Assembly (NCBI GenBank): GCA_000611775.1
Contig: KK106984.1
Location: 3,263,341-3,327,340 of the forward strand
Length of the DNA: 64,000 nt
Origin: Umbilicaria muhlenbergii
Taxonomy: Eukaryota; Ascomycota; Lecanoromycetes; Umbilicariales; Umbilicariaceae
Reading direction: 5' to 3'
Under the pieces are notes generated by a model. It did not search any database. It worked only from the letters and a program-made list of their open reading frames with translations, and was not told where the DNA came from. The number at the start of each line of letters is the position of its first letter. Within the stretch, counting starts at the first letter, position 1. Below, in pieces: positions 1-11,234 of the stretch. A program made the position numbers and the translations under genes.

Positions 1-1500
1 ACTTGAAACTGAGGCAGCAACCTTCATTCAGAAAGTTATACTCAATGTCTTCAGCTGAGCTTGATGTACTGAAGGTATATTTAGATGATGTTATGAAAGC
101 AGGCATAATCTGTAAATTAATATCATCTGCAGCTTCACCTGTCATGTTCATGCCTAAATCAGACAGAAGCCTGCGACTGATCATTGATTATAAGTGATTG
201 AATGACATTATCATTAAGAACTGTTATCCTCTATCACTCATATCAGATATGTTGAACCGTCTTCAAGAAGCTAAGAAGTTCACTAAGCTGAACTGCAAGG
301 ATGCATATAATTGAATATGAATCAAGGGTGAAGATGAGTGAAAAACAGCATTCTGAACATGATTCAGCCTGTTCAAATATCTTGTCATGCTTTTCAGTCT
401 CACAAATGCTCCTGCTACATTTCAGGCCTTCATTAATAAAGCTTTTAACAAGTTCCTTGATATAATCTGCATGATTTATCTAGATGATATCTTGATCTTC
501 AGCAAAGATGAATCTGAACATGAGGAGCATGTATGACAAGTATTAACTGCATTACAACATCATGATCTTCATCTTAAGATCAGCAAATGCTCCTTTAATG
601 CAATGAAAGTGAACTTCCTGAGGTTTAAGATCAATACTGAAGGCATACATATGAGTTCAGAAAGGATTCACGCCGTTGAAGAATGACTACTCTCAGAGAA
701 CATTCATGAATTGCAGGTCTTTCTAGGCTTCATCAACTTTTTTCAAAGGTTTATAAGAGACTATTCATGAATTGCAGCACCACTGTTAAATCTTCTGAAA
801 ACAGGAAAGAATAAAAAGAAGACTGAGAATACATCATTCTCTCCTCTTCAGTCTCAATGAACTGTTATTAAAAGAAAGCAGAACAGCCTGACCTCATTGT
901 GAAGATTTAATACAAAATATTCAGCATGCAACCTGCAAGTCAGAGGAAAGCTACAACAAGAAAACATCATACCTGCCTCTTTTTCACTCTCAGGAGTCAC
1001 ATTGAAAGTGTTTAATGCTCTGAAGAAGATCTTCATGAGTGCTTCATTGTTACACTATTTTGATGAAAACAAACTCATGAGGGTTGAAACAGACGCCTCT
1101 GAATTCACAATTGATGAAATCTTGACGCAACACTTCAAGGTCAATGATCAATTGCACTGATTATCAGTTGCTTACTACAGCAAGAAGCTGCTAAATACTG
1201 AGACTTAATATGATACAAGTGAGCAAGAGCTCCTTGTCATCATGAAAGTCATGCATCATTGGCAGCACTACTGTCAGGGTGCTAGACATCAAATTGTCAT
1301 ACTGACTGATCATGCAAACCTTGTTTGGTTCATGACTACCTCAAACCTCACATGAAGGCAGCTCAAGTGGGCTGAAAAGCTCACTGAGTATGACTTTAAG
1401 GTCACATATCAAGAGAGCAAGAAGAACTCTGCTGATGATCTGTCAAGATGACCTGATTATGAACTGCTGAAGGCTGTCAGTACCTCAACTGCTGCTGAAA
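1..1500 (+). pseudogene. Reverse transcriptase-RNase H remnant of A1
   Basis: The N-terminal readable stretch (3-197) carries the LRLIIDYK motif that precedes the RT palm. Further on come KKFTKLNCKDAYN, the YLDD active site (about 478-492, both aspartates intact) and HEEHV. RNase H follows with MRVETDASEFTID, where the catalytic Asp is in the TDAS motif, and TDHANLVWF. About 15 in-frame stops interrupt it, for example at the Trp of DE*KTAF and at the Arg of HV*QVL. The protein would have acted in the cytoplasmic virus-like particle, copying element RNA to DNA. Family assignment is secure from motif order; no function remains. Confidence 0.88.
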
Positions 1501-1640
1501 TAATGTGACAGTTCTTCCATTTAGGAAGCAAGGATTATAAGTCAGTGCAGGAGAAATTATACACACTTGCTGCAATGATGCTGCAGTCAAGACGCTCAGT
1601 ATGACAGAGGTTATGACAAGAGAACATCATACCTGTCACA

Positions 1641-2027
1641 ATGAATACTACTGGTACAATGAACACTGAAGATGATGATCTCATCAGAACATCAGTGATG
1701 TGGAATCTATCTGCTCAAGAAGAAGCAAGTCATGACAAATATGTCAATACAATGAATACTGAAGTTGACAGCATGATTGAAACACCAGCAGTTCATGACC
1801 TACATGCTCAAGAAGCAAGCCGTGATGAATATATCAATACAATGAATACTGAAGCTGATGATACAACTGAAACACCAGCAGTCCATGACCTACATGCTCA
1901 AGAAGCAAGCCGTGACCAAATAAGAGGACCTAAATATGCAGAACCTCAGCAGCACTCAATTAAGAATAACTCAGCAGACACTGCAATTATGAACAGTGAT
2001 GCAAGTCACATTCTTATTAATCTTTAA
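1641..2027 (+). pseudogene. Open 128-codon linker with 30-residue repeats, element A1
   Basis: This is the longest uninterrupted frame in A1. It lies between RNase H and integrase, where gypsy elements usually have a short tether. It contains two and a half copies of a 30-residue unit with the core ETPAVHDLHAQEASRDEY followed by an MNTE-aspartate stretch. The same unit is arrayed seven-fold in A3 (42070-42745) and also occurs in A2 (8570-8890). I recognise no known domain. It may be a polyprotein spacer expanded by slippage. Whether it was ever translated cannot be told from sequence alone. Confidence 0.6.
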
Positions 2028-2228
2028 ATTGAGGATAGCGCTTCTGCTGACACTGTTGAAGCGCTTCAACTCATGTCTACTCACTCACCAATAGGTGAGG
2101 AGATAACAGCTTATACAAGAATGTTTATCAAACAACTTGAACATGTGATTCATACTGAGCAGTCAAAAGACAGTTTGATATGATGAGTACAACAGGGATT
2201 AACTACCCCTTTTGAGGATAAAAACAAC

Positions 2229-3460
2229 TTGACTGAGTCTGAGATGACAAATATGAATATAGACATGAACCCTGAGATGATCATGACATCAGAAATGCAG
2301 CCAAATATGACATTTATACTGTCAGATATACAAAAACGTTGGCAAGAAATAGATGATGTCATACATTATGATGATAAAGTCTACATTCCGCAGAACCCTG
2401 CCCTTCACAATGCAGTGATCAGTCAATTTCATGATGATGTTTTTGCAGGCCATTTCAGGAAATCAAGAACTGCAGAATTGATGCAGTGATCTTATGATTA
2501 ACCTGATGCTGTCAGAGACGTATGACGTTACTGTCATGACTGTGTTGAATGCCAAAAGGTGAAGTCAGCTCATCACAAATCATATAAGTTATTGAACTCA
2601 TTATCAGTTCTGAAAGTGTCATGACATACAGTGACAATGAACTTCATTATAAACCTGTCACTGAGCAGCACATATGAAAGTACAACATGAGATTCAATCC
2701 TCATCATAATTGATAAGTTAATCAAAATGGCTCATTATATTTCAATACAGAAGACAATGTCAGTTGCTGACTTCATTAAAGTATTTATTCAGGACATAGT
2801 TAAGCATCATGACGTGTCAGAAGTTCTAGTCACAGACAGAGACAAGTTGTTTATGTTAAAGCAGTGAACCAGCTTCTGCTTTCACATGTGGTGTCATTGT
2901 AACATGTCAACAGCTTTCCACCCGCAAACTGACAGTTAAACAAAGAGGCAGAATCAGTCCCTGAAGGTGTATTTATGCATATTCATTGATGAGCAGCAAG
3001 AGAACTGAGTGAAGCTCTTATCCTGCACAGAGTTCTTGTACAACAACTTCATACATGCTGCTATGAGAAAGAGCCCCTTTCAGCTTAACTTAAGATGAGA
3101 CCCTCAGATGAGCCTAAGTAGGCCATTTATACAGCACTCACATGAACAAATAAGACCTTATGCAGACGCACAGTGACTTCAAGACCAAATTGCAACAGCT
3201 CAAGAGCAGCTACAACAGGTTAATGAGACATATGCAAACTATTATAATCAGCGCTGAACGGAGATAACATTCAAAGAAGGTGATTTAGTACTGATTAATG
3301 AAAAGAATGTGTCAGTGAACAAGCAGATGAAGAAACTGCATTGAAAAAAGCTCAGCTCATTCATGATATGATGTGTGATAAGTCAATCATCATACAAACT
3401 TGACCTCTCAGAGGATCAAAACATCTATAACATATTCAACATCACTTTATTGAAGTCATT
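2229..3460 (+). pseudogene. Integrase remnant of A1
   Basis: The stretch begins with a readable HYDDKVYIPQNPALHNAV segment (open to 2489) and the His of the HHCC zinc finger in FAGHFRKSRT. The Cys pair follows in CHDCVECQK. The catalytic core shows IIIDKLIKMAHYIS (first Asp), VLVTDRDKLF (second Asp) and TKRQNQSLK. In the last, the third acidic residue, Glu in TERQNQS in copy A3, is changed to Lys by a G-to-A change. The C-terminal FKEGDLVLINEKN matches the end of gypsy integrases. Stops and the lost Glu make it dead. In life it would insert the element cDNA into chromosomes. Confidence 0.85.
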
Positions 3461-3529
3461 TCAAGGCACACGTCATGTGTCCTCTGCATTGACAGGAAAA
3501 GACCTGCTACTCAACTGAGATGATGAGTG

Positions 3530-3700
3530 AGAAGTTGAGGCAATTGTGGATAGCTGCATTCATGACAGCAGGCTTCAATACCTCATTAAATGAAAGCTGA
3601 TGAACCAGGTGTGAGATGACACATGAAAGTCAACACACTTCATTCACAATGTAAAGACAAAAATGCAGAAATTTCATGCTGACAACCCTGACAAACAAAA
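3530..3700 (+). pseudogene. Chromodomain-like tail of A1 integrase
   Basis: After the integrase the translation reads EVEAIVDSCIHDSRLQYLIK, a stop, and then a weaker KSTHFIHNVKTK stretch and FHADNPDKQ. The order EVE-x-ILD/VDS, YLIKW, W-x3-E/FLHN is that of the chromodomains of fungal chromoviruses, which bind methylated histone H3 and steer insertion to heterochromatin. The expected Trp codons appear as TGA stops. The assignment is by motif resemblance only and is less sure than that in element B. Confidence 0.6.
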
Positions 3701-3708
3701 ATTCAGAT

Positions 3709-3880
3709 GAGCCTTAAGACGTGGCCCTTCAAGATCAATTAAAAGGCTGTCATAAAAGTCATGAGCCTTAAGATGTGACCCTTCAAGATTAATTGAGAAG
3801 CTGTTGCAAAAGTCATGAGCCTTAAGATGTGACCCTTCAAGATCAATTGAGAGGCTGTTGCAAAAGTCATGAGCCTTAAG
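3709..3880 (+). repeat. 54-bp tandem repeat, three units
   Basis: The phrase GAGCCTTAAG recurs at 3709, 3763, 3817 and 3871, an exact 54-bp period, with units differing at a few C/T and G/A sites. It lies just after the chromodomain remnant of A1. No ORF is supported. It looks like slippage in the 3' untranslated part of the element. Confidence 0.85.
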
Positions 3881-5600
3881 AACTGAAAACTTTGTCAGCT
3901 TTGTTAACCTGATCTTTTATGACAGAGCCTGTGCTCTACAACAAGTATGACAGAAGCTATGACGCTATGATGTTATGATGAGATCTTTAATAAGATTACT
4001 GCATGAACTACATTATCACAGACGTGTCACATTGCAGAGAACATTCAAGCACAGAAGCATTTCATTTCAGATTCAAAGATCAAAATGAACCTGAGATCAA
4101 CACCTTGCACTCAACTTCTCATTAATGCTGTGTCAAGTCATCTTCATTTATCTACTTGTCTTCTGCTGTCTTAAACTCTTCTTCACTGTTTAATGAAGTC
4201 TCTGACTTCATCTCCTCAACACAGTGCTGCTCACAGAGTTCAATATACTCTTGATGATGATGAGATTGATGAGTGTTGAGGACATGAAGAGCGTGAGCAG
4301 TGCTTTTCAACAAGACAGCAAGAGCTTGAATGAGCTTCTCAGGATTACTGAATTAACATTAATCACCTCATTATGAATGCCGTGAGACTCACGTTGAGGA
4401 GCAGCTGCAGGGGGCGTGAAGGATGCTGATAATGATCAGTAAAAGGCAGCAGCATGAGGATCTGATGATCAGTCATTGAACACTATGACTAGTTAGCAAT
4501 GCAAAAGTATGACATAAAGTATGACAAAAGTACAACACTTTGTCATACTAAACAAAACAAAAGGAGATTAAGAAAGGCAGACTTATAATGTGCTGTCACC
4601 CCTCTGATCATCATAGACATGCGCTGAGACAACAACATCAGAGCTCTCAGAGTCAAGAGCAGTGATGATTAAAGGCTCTGTCATGCATTGCTCATGAAGG
4701 TTGCAAAAAGATATACAACACGTGCAGGCTCTCCTGTTCAACACAAAGCAATGATCAACTTCAGCTCTTATACAAGAGCCACAGTGAGCAGTACCTGACA
4801 ACATGTGACTGAGGTTCTCTCAAATCACACGCTCATGATGATGAGCCTGCTGCACATGAGCTGGCAGTGAGGTATCATCATGACATCACACAGAGCAGGA
4901 ACTGCTGCTGAAGACATCACTCAGAGGTAAACACTTGACCCTCTTCAGGCGCTGAACAGTCAGTTTTATCACTCTGTTTCCTCATCTCTTTCTGAAGGTG
5001 TTGATCATCACAGTTTTATTCATCAACTCTGACTCAGAGCCCTCCTCATCACACTGAGCTCAGAGATCAACAGGCTTCCCTGATGAAGGTGAGTCTTCAT
5101 CATTGTTCATGACTGTGAGTTCAAGAGTTTGAGTATTGATTGCCTATATACCATGTTAGCATTCATACAAAGTATGACAGGAAGTATGACACCACAAATG
5201 AGGCATGAGCTGCAAGCTTCATGACACTCTCTTCATGAGGTGAACACCTCTGCAATGAGGGATGACGTCATGAAGTCATCAGGTCACTCAATGAGCTGTG
5301 AAAAAGCTGTGAGAAGTACAATGACATGTCATAAGAGAGACAATGAAGAAGAAACACAAGAGAAGAGTGTTTTAAACTTACAGTAAACATTTTAATTTCA
5401 ATGTTTATGTTAAAAGGAACTTACTGCCAGGCGTGATATCATAACAATTAAGTGAGGCATGTGATCAGCCTTACTTTAGCACAGTTTCACACCCTCATTT
5501 TACATGATTAACCACTTATCAGGCCATCATGATGATGTCTATGATGATGAATTCAGAGTCAATTGACACTGAGGACAGCATCATGAGAAGGGGAATGCTG

Positions 5601-5881
5601 TGTCAGAGTCATCATATAATAGTATGACAGTACAACACTAGTACGACATTATAATATGACACTATAGTATGACATTATATAGATATGATGACTCAGCGCC
5701 TAGCGCCTTGACATCAAGTGAAAACTCTTCACAAGGAGGTTCAGAAACCTGCTTCCTCAGTGATCAGTTTTGCCACTGAATAGAAGATGTATAATCACTG
5801 CATTAACCTTATCATGACTTTTGCCTACGACACCCCGTTCAAACACCACTATGATGACCGTCGTACACTCAGCCCCTTACA
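5601..5881 (+). repeat. 3' LTR of A1 (281 bp)
   Basis: It starts TGTCAG after a purine-rich tract and ends TTACA. It aligns end to end with the LTRs at 9893-10152, 35818-36181 and 43332-43608. The internal TATGACAG-type motifs are few here and strongly expanded in the A3 5' LTR. It keeps a few CpG dinucleotides, such as in TCGTACACTC, that are lost in the other copies, so it is the least mutated LTR of the family. Confidence 0.85.
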
Positions 5882-6175
5882 ATTATAAGTATAAAAGCGC
5901 AATAGTTATTCAATATGCTAATATACTTATAATTAGTTAAAAGTTTTTTAATTCATAACTATTGCAAATTAAAACTTATGAAGAAATCTTTAGTTTGTAA
6001 AGTGTACAGAATAAAGAGATTTAAAACTTTTCAATAAAAAGTTTCTTATTATTCATGAAGGTATAATAGTTATTTAAAGTGTAAAATTTGTATGAGCTCA
6101 TTTACTGCTCAGAGAGTGCTTTGAGTGCATAAAGTACTATTAACTAAAATCTTATTTTTGAGTGAGCTGTCAAAT
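5882..6175. other. Unassigned AT-rich spacer between A1 and A2
   Basis: About 290 bp of very AT-rich DNA with no recognisable coding motif. It lies between the end of the A1 LTR and the first position where A2 can be aligned to the family A protease-RT linker (near 6176). It may be remnant sequence of the older element into which A1 inserted. I see no repeat partner elsewhere in the window. Confidence 0.4.
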
Positions 6176-6827
6176 TGTGAATAATGTCTATGACAGTTTA
6201 CCTCCTGAGTATTATGACTTCACAGGTGTATTTTAAGCAGCTGAGAAGCAATCTCTGCTTGAGAGAGATAATGTCATGAAGGCAGACATAATTTGTAATT
6301 AATATTACCTGTGACTTCACCTGTTATGTTTGTACTCAAATCAGATGAAAGCCTATGACTAGTCATTAACTATAAACACCTCAATGACATCATCATCAAA
6401 AACTGCTATTCACTGTCATTGATATCAGACATGCTTGATCATCTTCAGAGAGTTAAGAAATTCATGAAGCTGAACTGCAAGAATGCATATAATCAAGTAT
6501 GAATCAAGGTTGAAGATGAGTGAAAGACACCTTTCTGAACATGATTTGAATTGTATAAATATCTTATTATGCTTTTTGATTTCATGAACGCTCCTGCTAT
6601 GTTTCAGGCATTCATTAATAAGGCTCTTGATAAATCTGAGCATGAGGAGCATGTATGACAAGTATTAACTGTGTTACAACATCATGATCTCCACCTTAAG
6701 ATCAGCAAATGCTCATTCAATGCAACAGAAGTGAACTTCCTAGGATTTAAAATGAATACTGAAGATGATGATTTCATCAGAACATCAGTAATGCAGAATT
6801 TATTTACTCATGAAGCAAGTCATAATG

Positions 6828-7614
6828 AACTGAGGTTAAGATGCTCAGTATGACAGAGGTTACAACAAAAGAATATCATATCTGTCATGATGAATACAAT
6901 ATCAATGTGATGAACACTGAAGATGATGATCTCATTGAAACATCAACAGTGCAGAATTTATCTGCTAAAGAAGAAGCAAGCTGTAATGAAAATGATGAAA
7001 ATATCATGTCAGATAAAGTCAATGATATCATTAAAACATCAGCAGTGCATCACCTACTCAGTACAATGATTACTGAAGATGATGATCTCATCAGAACATC
7101 AGCAGTGAGGAATTTATCTGCTCATGAAGCAAGCTGTAATGAACTGAGGTCAAGACACTCAGTATAACAGAAGTTACAACAAAAGAATATCATATCTGTC
7201 ATGATGAATACAATATCAATATAATGAACACTGAAGACAGTGATCTCATCAGAACATCAGCAGTGAGGAATTTATCTGCTCATGAAGCAAGCTGTAATGA
7301 ACTGAGGTCAAGACACTCAGTATAACAGAAGTTACAACAAAAGAATATCATATCTGTCATGATGAATACAATATCAATATAATGAACACTGAAGACAGTG
7401 ATCTCATCAGAACATCAGCAGTGAGGAATTTATCTGCTCATGAAGCAAGCTGTAATGAACTGAGGTCAAGACACTCAGTATAACAGAAGTTACAACAAAA
7501 GAATATCATATCTGTCATGATGAATACAATATCAATATAATGAACACTGAAGACAGTGATCTCATCAGAACATCAGCAGTGAGGAATTTATCTGCTCATG
7601 AAGCAATACTGAAG
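6828..7614 (+). repeat. 158-bp tandem array in A2
   Basis: The phrase GAACTGAGGTC begins at 7141, 7299 and 7457, an exact period of 158 bp, and the units are almost letter-for-letter identical up to about 7600. A related, more diverged unit starts at 6828, roughly two periods earlier (313 bp). Each unit carries the CAGTATAACAG and ACATCAGCAGTGAGGAA phrases common to all family A linkers. The near identity contrasts with the heavy divergence between element copies, so these units were multiplied late. Confidence 0.9.
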
Positions 7615-8413
7615 ATGATGATCTCATCAGAACATCAATGATGTGAAACACAAGCTGTAATGAAAATGAAGTCATCAGTGACACTGAAACATCAGCAGTG
7701 TATCACTTATTCAGTATGATGTATACTGAAACTGATGATATGATTGAAACATCAGCAGTTCATGACTTATATACTTAAAGAAGCAAGTCATGATCATCAG
7801 TGCACTGAAACATCAGCAGTGCATCATTTATTTAATATGATGCATACTGAAGCTGATGATACAACTGAGACATTAGCAGTTCATGACTTATATGCTTAAA
7901 GAAGCAAGTCATAATTGAGTAAAAAAGCTTGAGTGCAGAACCTGAGTAGTACTCAATCAAGAATAACACAGTAAACACTGTAGTTATGAACAGCAATGCA
8001 AGCTGTGTTCTTATTAATCTTTAAATTAAGGATAATGCTCTTCTGCTGACACTGTTAAAGCACTTCAACTCATGTCTACTCACTCACCTCAAGGTGAGGA
8101 GATAACAGCTTATACAAGAATGTTTATTAAACAACTTAAACATATAATTCATGCTGAACAGTCAAAAGATGATTTGATATAATGAGTATGACAGGGATTA
8201 ACTACCCCTCTCAAGGATAAAAACAACTTGACTGAGTCTGAGATAACAAACATGAATATAGACATGAACTCAGAGATGATCATGACATCAGAGATGCAGC
8301 CTCATGTGACTTTTATACTGTCAGATGTGCAAAAGCACTGACAGAAAATAAATGATATCATATATTATGATGAACAGCAGAATTGATGCAGCGGTTTCAT
8401 CAAAATATCAGCA

Positions 8414-8890
8414 GTGCAGAACTTATCAGCTCAAGAAGAAGTAAACTGTAATGAAAATAAAATCATCAGTATCATTAAAACACCAGCAGTGCATCACCTA
8501 TTCAGTATGACAGGTATCACTGAAACATCAGTAATGAGAAATTTATTCAGTATGATGAATACTGAAACTGATGATGCAATTGAAACACCAGCAGTTCATG
8601 ACCTACATGCTCAAGAAGCAAGTCATGATGAACATATTAATACAACAGACATGTCAGTATGATGAATATATCAATATGATGAATACTGAAGCTGATGATG
8701 CAGCTGAAACACCAGCAGTTCATGATCTACATGCTCAAGAAGTAAGTTGTTATGAATATATATCAGTATGATGAATATTGAAGTTGATGATATGACTGAA
8801 ACATCAGCAGTCTGTGGCCTACATGCTCAAGAAGCAAGCCGTGATGAACATATCATTACAACAGACATATCAGTACAATAAACATATCAG
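8414..8890 (+). repeat. 90-bp (30-residue) repeats, A2 copy
   Basis: This short array has the same unit as in A1 and A3. Translations around 8570-8760 read ETPAVHDLHAQEAS followed by MNTEADDAAETPAVHDL, in frame with each other for two to three units. Unit length is about 90 bp. It follows a fragment of the pre-integrase linker rather than preceding an integrase, since the integrase is deleted in this copy. Confidence 0.75.
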
Positions 8891-8989
8891 TACAATGAAT
8901 ATACATGAGTACAGCAAAAGTATGACAATTACTGCAACATTTTGTCATACTAAACAAAAATGAAAGAGGAGTAGGAAAGGCAGACTTAC

Positions 8990-9760
8990 ATTTAAACAAT
9001 TCATTAAACATGCTGAATAATTTGAACAGTTTAAACAGTTCAAATAGTTTAAACAGGACTTAATTAATGTCATAAGAACACTCTTTCCTGATTTTCCTCA
9101 AGGGGTTTTACAGGTTTTATTGAGGCTTTATAGGTTATTTACAGCAAGAGTCAAGAGTGATTCATTAAACATGCTGAACAATCTGAACAGTTTAAACAGT
9201 CTGAATAGTTCAAATAGAATTTAATTAATGTCATGAGGACACTCTTTCCTGATTTTCCTCAAGAGGTTTTATGAGTTTTATCAAGGCCTTATAAGGTATC
9301 TACAGCAAGAGTCAAGAGTGATTCATTGAACATGCTGAACAATTTGAACAGTTTGAACAGTCTGAATGATTCTGAACATGCTAAACAATCTGAACGGTTT
9401 GAACAGGATTTAATTAATGTCATAAGAACACTCTTTTCTGATTTTCCTCAAAAGGTTTTACAGGTTTTATCAAGGCCTTGAGGGACATCAAACATGCTGA
9501 ATAATTTAAATGATTCAAACAGTCTGAACAGTTCTGAACATGCTGTGAAAGATAAATTTACAGAGTGTCATCACCCCTCCTGTCATCATAAACATGTGCA
9601 CACAGGACATTGAACATGCTGAATAATTTAAATAATTTAAACAGTCTGAACAGTTTGAACAGAATTTAATTAATGTCATAAGAACACTCTTTCCTGATTT
9701 TCCTCAAGGGGTTTTACAGGTTTTATTAAGGTCTTATAAGTGATCTACAGCAAGAGTTTG
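8990..9760 (+). repeat. About 160-bp tandem array in the A2 3' tail
   Basis: Blocks beginning AACATGCTGAA and containing a run of CAGTTTAAACAGT-like words, then AATGTCATAAGAACACTC and GATTTTCCTCAAGGGG, recur near 9006, 9170, 9330, 9488 and 9608. Spacing is about 160 bp, with indels in the last units. A single unit is present in A3 (about 42865-43025). The array is non-coding and lies between the polyprotein remnant and the 3' LTR. Confidence 0.8.
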
Positions 9761-9892
9761 ATGCAGTTTCACATATTCACCTTACATGATCAATCACTTA
9801 TTAAACTATCATAATGATGTCTATGATGATGAATTCAGAGTCAATTGGCACCAGAGACAGCATCATGAGAAGGAGAATGCTGTGTCAGAGTC

Positions 9893-10152
9893 ATCATATA
9901 TAGTAGTATAACAGTACAACAGTATGACAGTATATCACTATAGCTCATTTATATGATGACTCAGTGAGTAGCGCCTTGACATCAAGTGAAAACTCTTTAC
10001 AAGAAGGTTCAGAAACCTGCTTCCTCAGTAATCAGTTTTTGCCACTGAATAAAATACATATAATCACTGCATTGACTTCATCATGACTATATTGCCTATG
10101 ACACCCTGTTCAAACATCACTACAATGATCATCATATACTCAGCCTCTTACA
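9893..10152 (+). repeat. 3' LTR of A2 (260 bp)
   Basis: It begins TGTCAGAGTC after a purine tract (GAGAAGGAGAA) and ends CTCTTACA, aligning with the other family A LTRs. It is shorter than the A3 5' LTR because it has only a few copies of the TATGACAG-type motif. Confidence 0.85.
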
Positions 10153-10922
10153 CCTTTACCTATTGAGGCTATTATGCAATTAGAATTCAGAAATAATTAT
10201 GTTCATACAGTGATGTTCTTCTTCTTCTGAGTGATTAACTCATCATGTTTTCTTGTTAAAGCATCAACAACAATATTGACTGTTTCTGAGTGATAAGTAA
10301 TCTTGAAGTTGTAATCTGTCACAATATCAGCTCATCTAGCCTGCCGTGAGTTGAGTAATCACTTGGTAATAAAGTATTTCAGAGCATGATGATCTGTAAT
10401 TGTGATAAAAGGGACTGCTTGTAAGTTTAATAACATGTTTCATTATTCTTGAAGAGCTTTAACAACTGTTAACATCTTTTTGTCATGAATCTCATATCAC
10501 ATTTCCTCAGGTGACATTGTCTTTGAGAAGTAAATTGTAAGTTTTCATTTGTCATTCTTCTGTTGCTGAGTGAGCACTTCTGTAACAACTTCATTATTAA
10601 TGTTTATCTTTATCCTGGTTTCTGAATAAGATGAGTAATGAACTTAAATAACATCTGATAACATAAGCTCTTTTGCCTTCTTAAAAGCTTGAATTTCAAG
10701 CTTTTTTAAGAGATGTCAGGCTCCTTTTGCTGTCAGCTTTGTCAACAGGTGTACAACTCAACCTCACTTTTTTAATAAACAATGATAGAAGTTGCAGAAG
10801 CTCAGAAAGGACTGAATTTCTTTAATTAATTTTAATAATAATCAGTTCTTGATGACAGAGACCTTGTCTGAGTTCATTGTAATATCTTCAGTGCTGATGA
10901 TGAAGCTTAAAAACTTGATAAA

Positions 10923-11234
10923 TTAAATGTTGAACTTGCTCTTTTTTATGTCAGCCTGTAATTCTGCTTCTTTAAGGTGTTGAAGCATCTTTTTAACTTG
11001 AGTATCATGCTTCAGAGGATCTTCAGAGTAGATCAGAATATTATTCACATAAGTGATGCAGAAATTATTCAGGTAATTAAATAAAACATCATTAATATAC
11101 CTTTGAAAGAAGGCAGGTTTGTTGTAAAGATTAAAAGATAAAACCTTATATTTGTAAGATCTGTACCTTATTTGAAAGGTGATTAAATTCTTAATAAACT
11201 TCTTCATTCTTATCTGATAAAATGCCTGTCTCAT
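10923..11234 (-). pseudogene. RT palm of element E (103 readable codons)
   Basis: This open segment covers the central RT palm: FYQIRMKKF (YxxIRI motif), KYKVLSFNLYNKPAFFQRYI (matching LPFGLTNAPATFQ) and YVNNILIYS, where retroelement RTs have YVDD or YLDD. It continues to KMLQHLKEAELQADIKKSKF. Both catalytic Asp codons are changed to Asn, a G-to-A change, so it could not polymerise even if the frame were intact. Confidence 0.85.

Larger units (their letters stand above)
1..5881 (+). mobile_element. Ty3/gypsy element A1, 5' end outside window, decayed
   Basis: This is the 3' part of a Ty3/gypsy (chromovirus-type) retrotransposon. In order one can read reverse transcriptase (1-800), RNase H (about 1020-1460), a repeat-bearing linker (1640-2030), integrase (about 2360-3450), a chromodomain-like end (about 3530-3700), a 1.9-kb non-coding tail and a 3' LTR (5601-5881). 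A purine tract (GAGAAGGGGAA) lies just before the LTR. The reading frame is broken throughout. Nearly all in-frame stops I traced in the first 1.5 kb are TGA, at places where related elements carry Arg or Trp. The family has three further copies in the window. It is inactive as it stands. Confidence 0.9.
6176..10152 (+). mobile_element. Ty3/gypsy element A2, 5' truncated and internally deleted
   Basis: The copy starts inside the protease-RT linker (TATGACAGTTTACC, matching A3 near 38380). It runs through RT (about 6250-6770), a long block of tandem repeats, a fragment of the pre-integrase linker (about 8000-8400), more repeats, the non-coding tail and a 3' LTR (9893-10152). Compared with A1, about 66 nt are missing near 6630, removing the YLDD active site. 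RT is then joined directly to the repeat region near 6750 at the short shared sequence AATACTGAAG, losing RNase H. Integrase is also missing. It is a non-functional relic that keeps the family's repeat arrays. Confidence 0.87.

Noticed and set aside
1-1500. An alternative genetic code or TGA recoding in the retrotransposons
   Set aside because: TGA replaces both Arg and Trp positions, frameshifts and TAA also occur, and the flanking genes use TGA as a stop in the normal way. Mutation explains it better.
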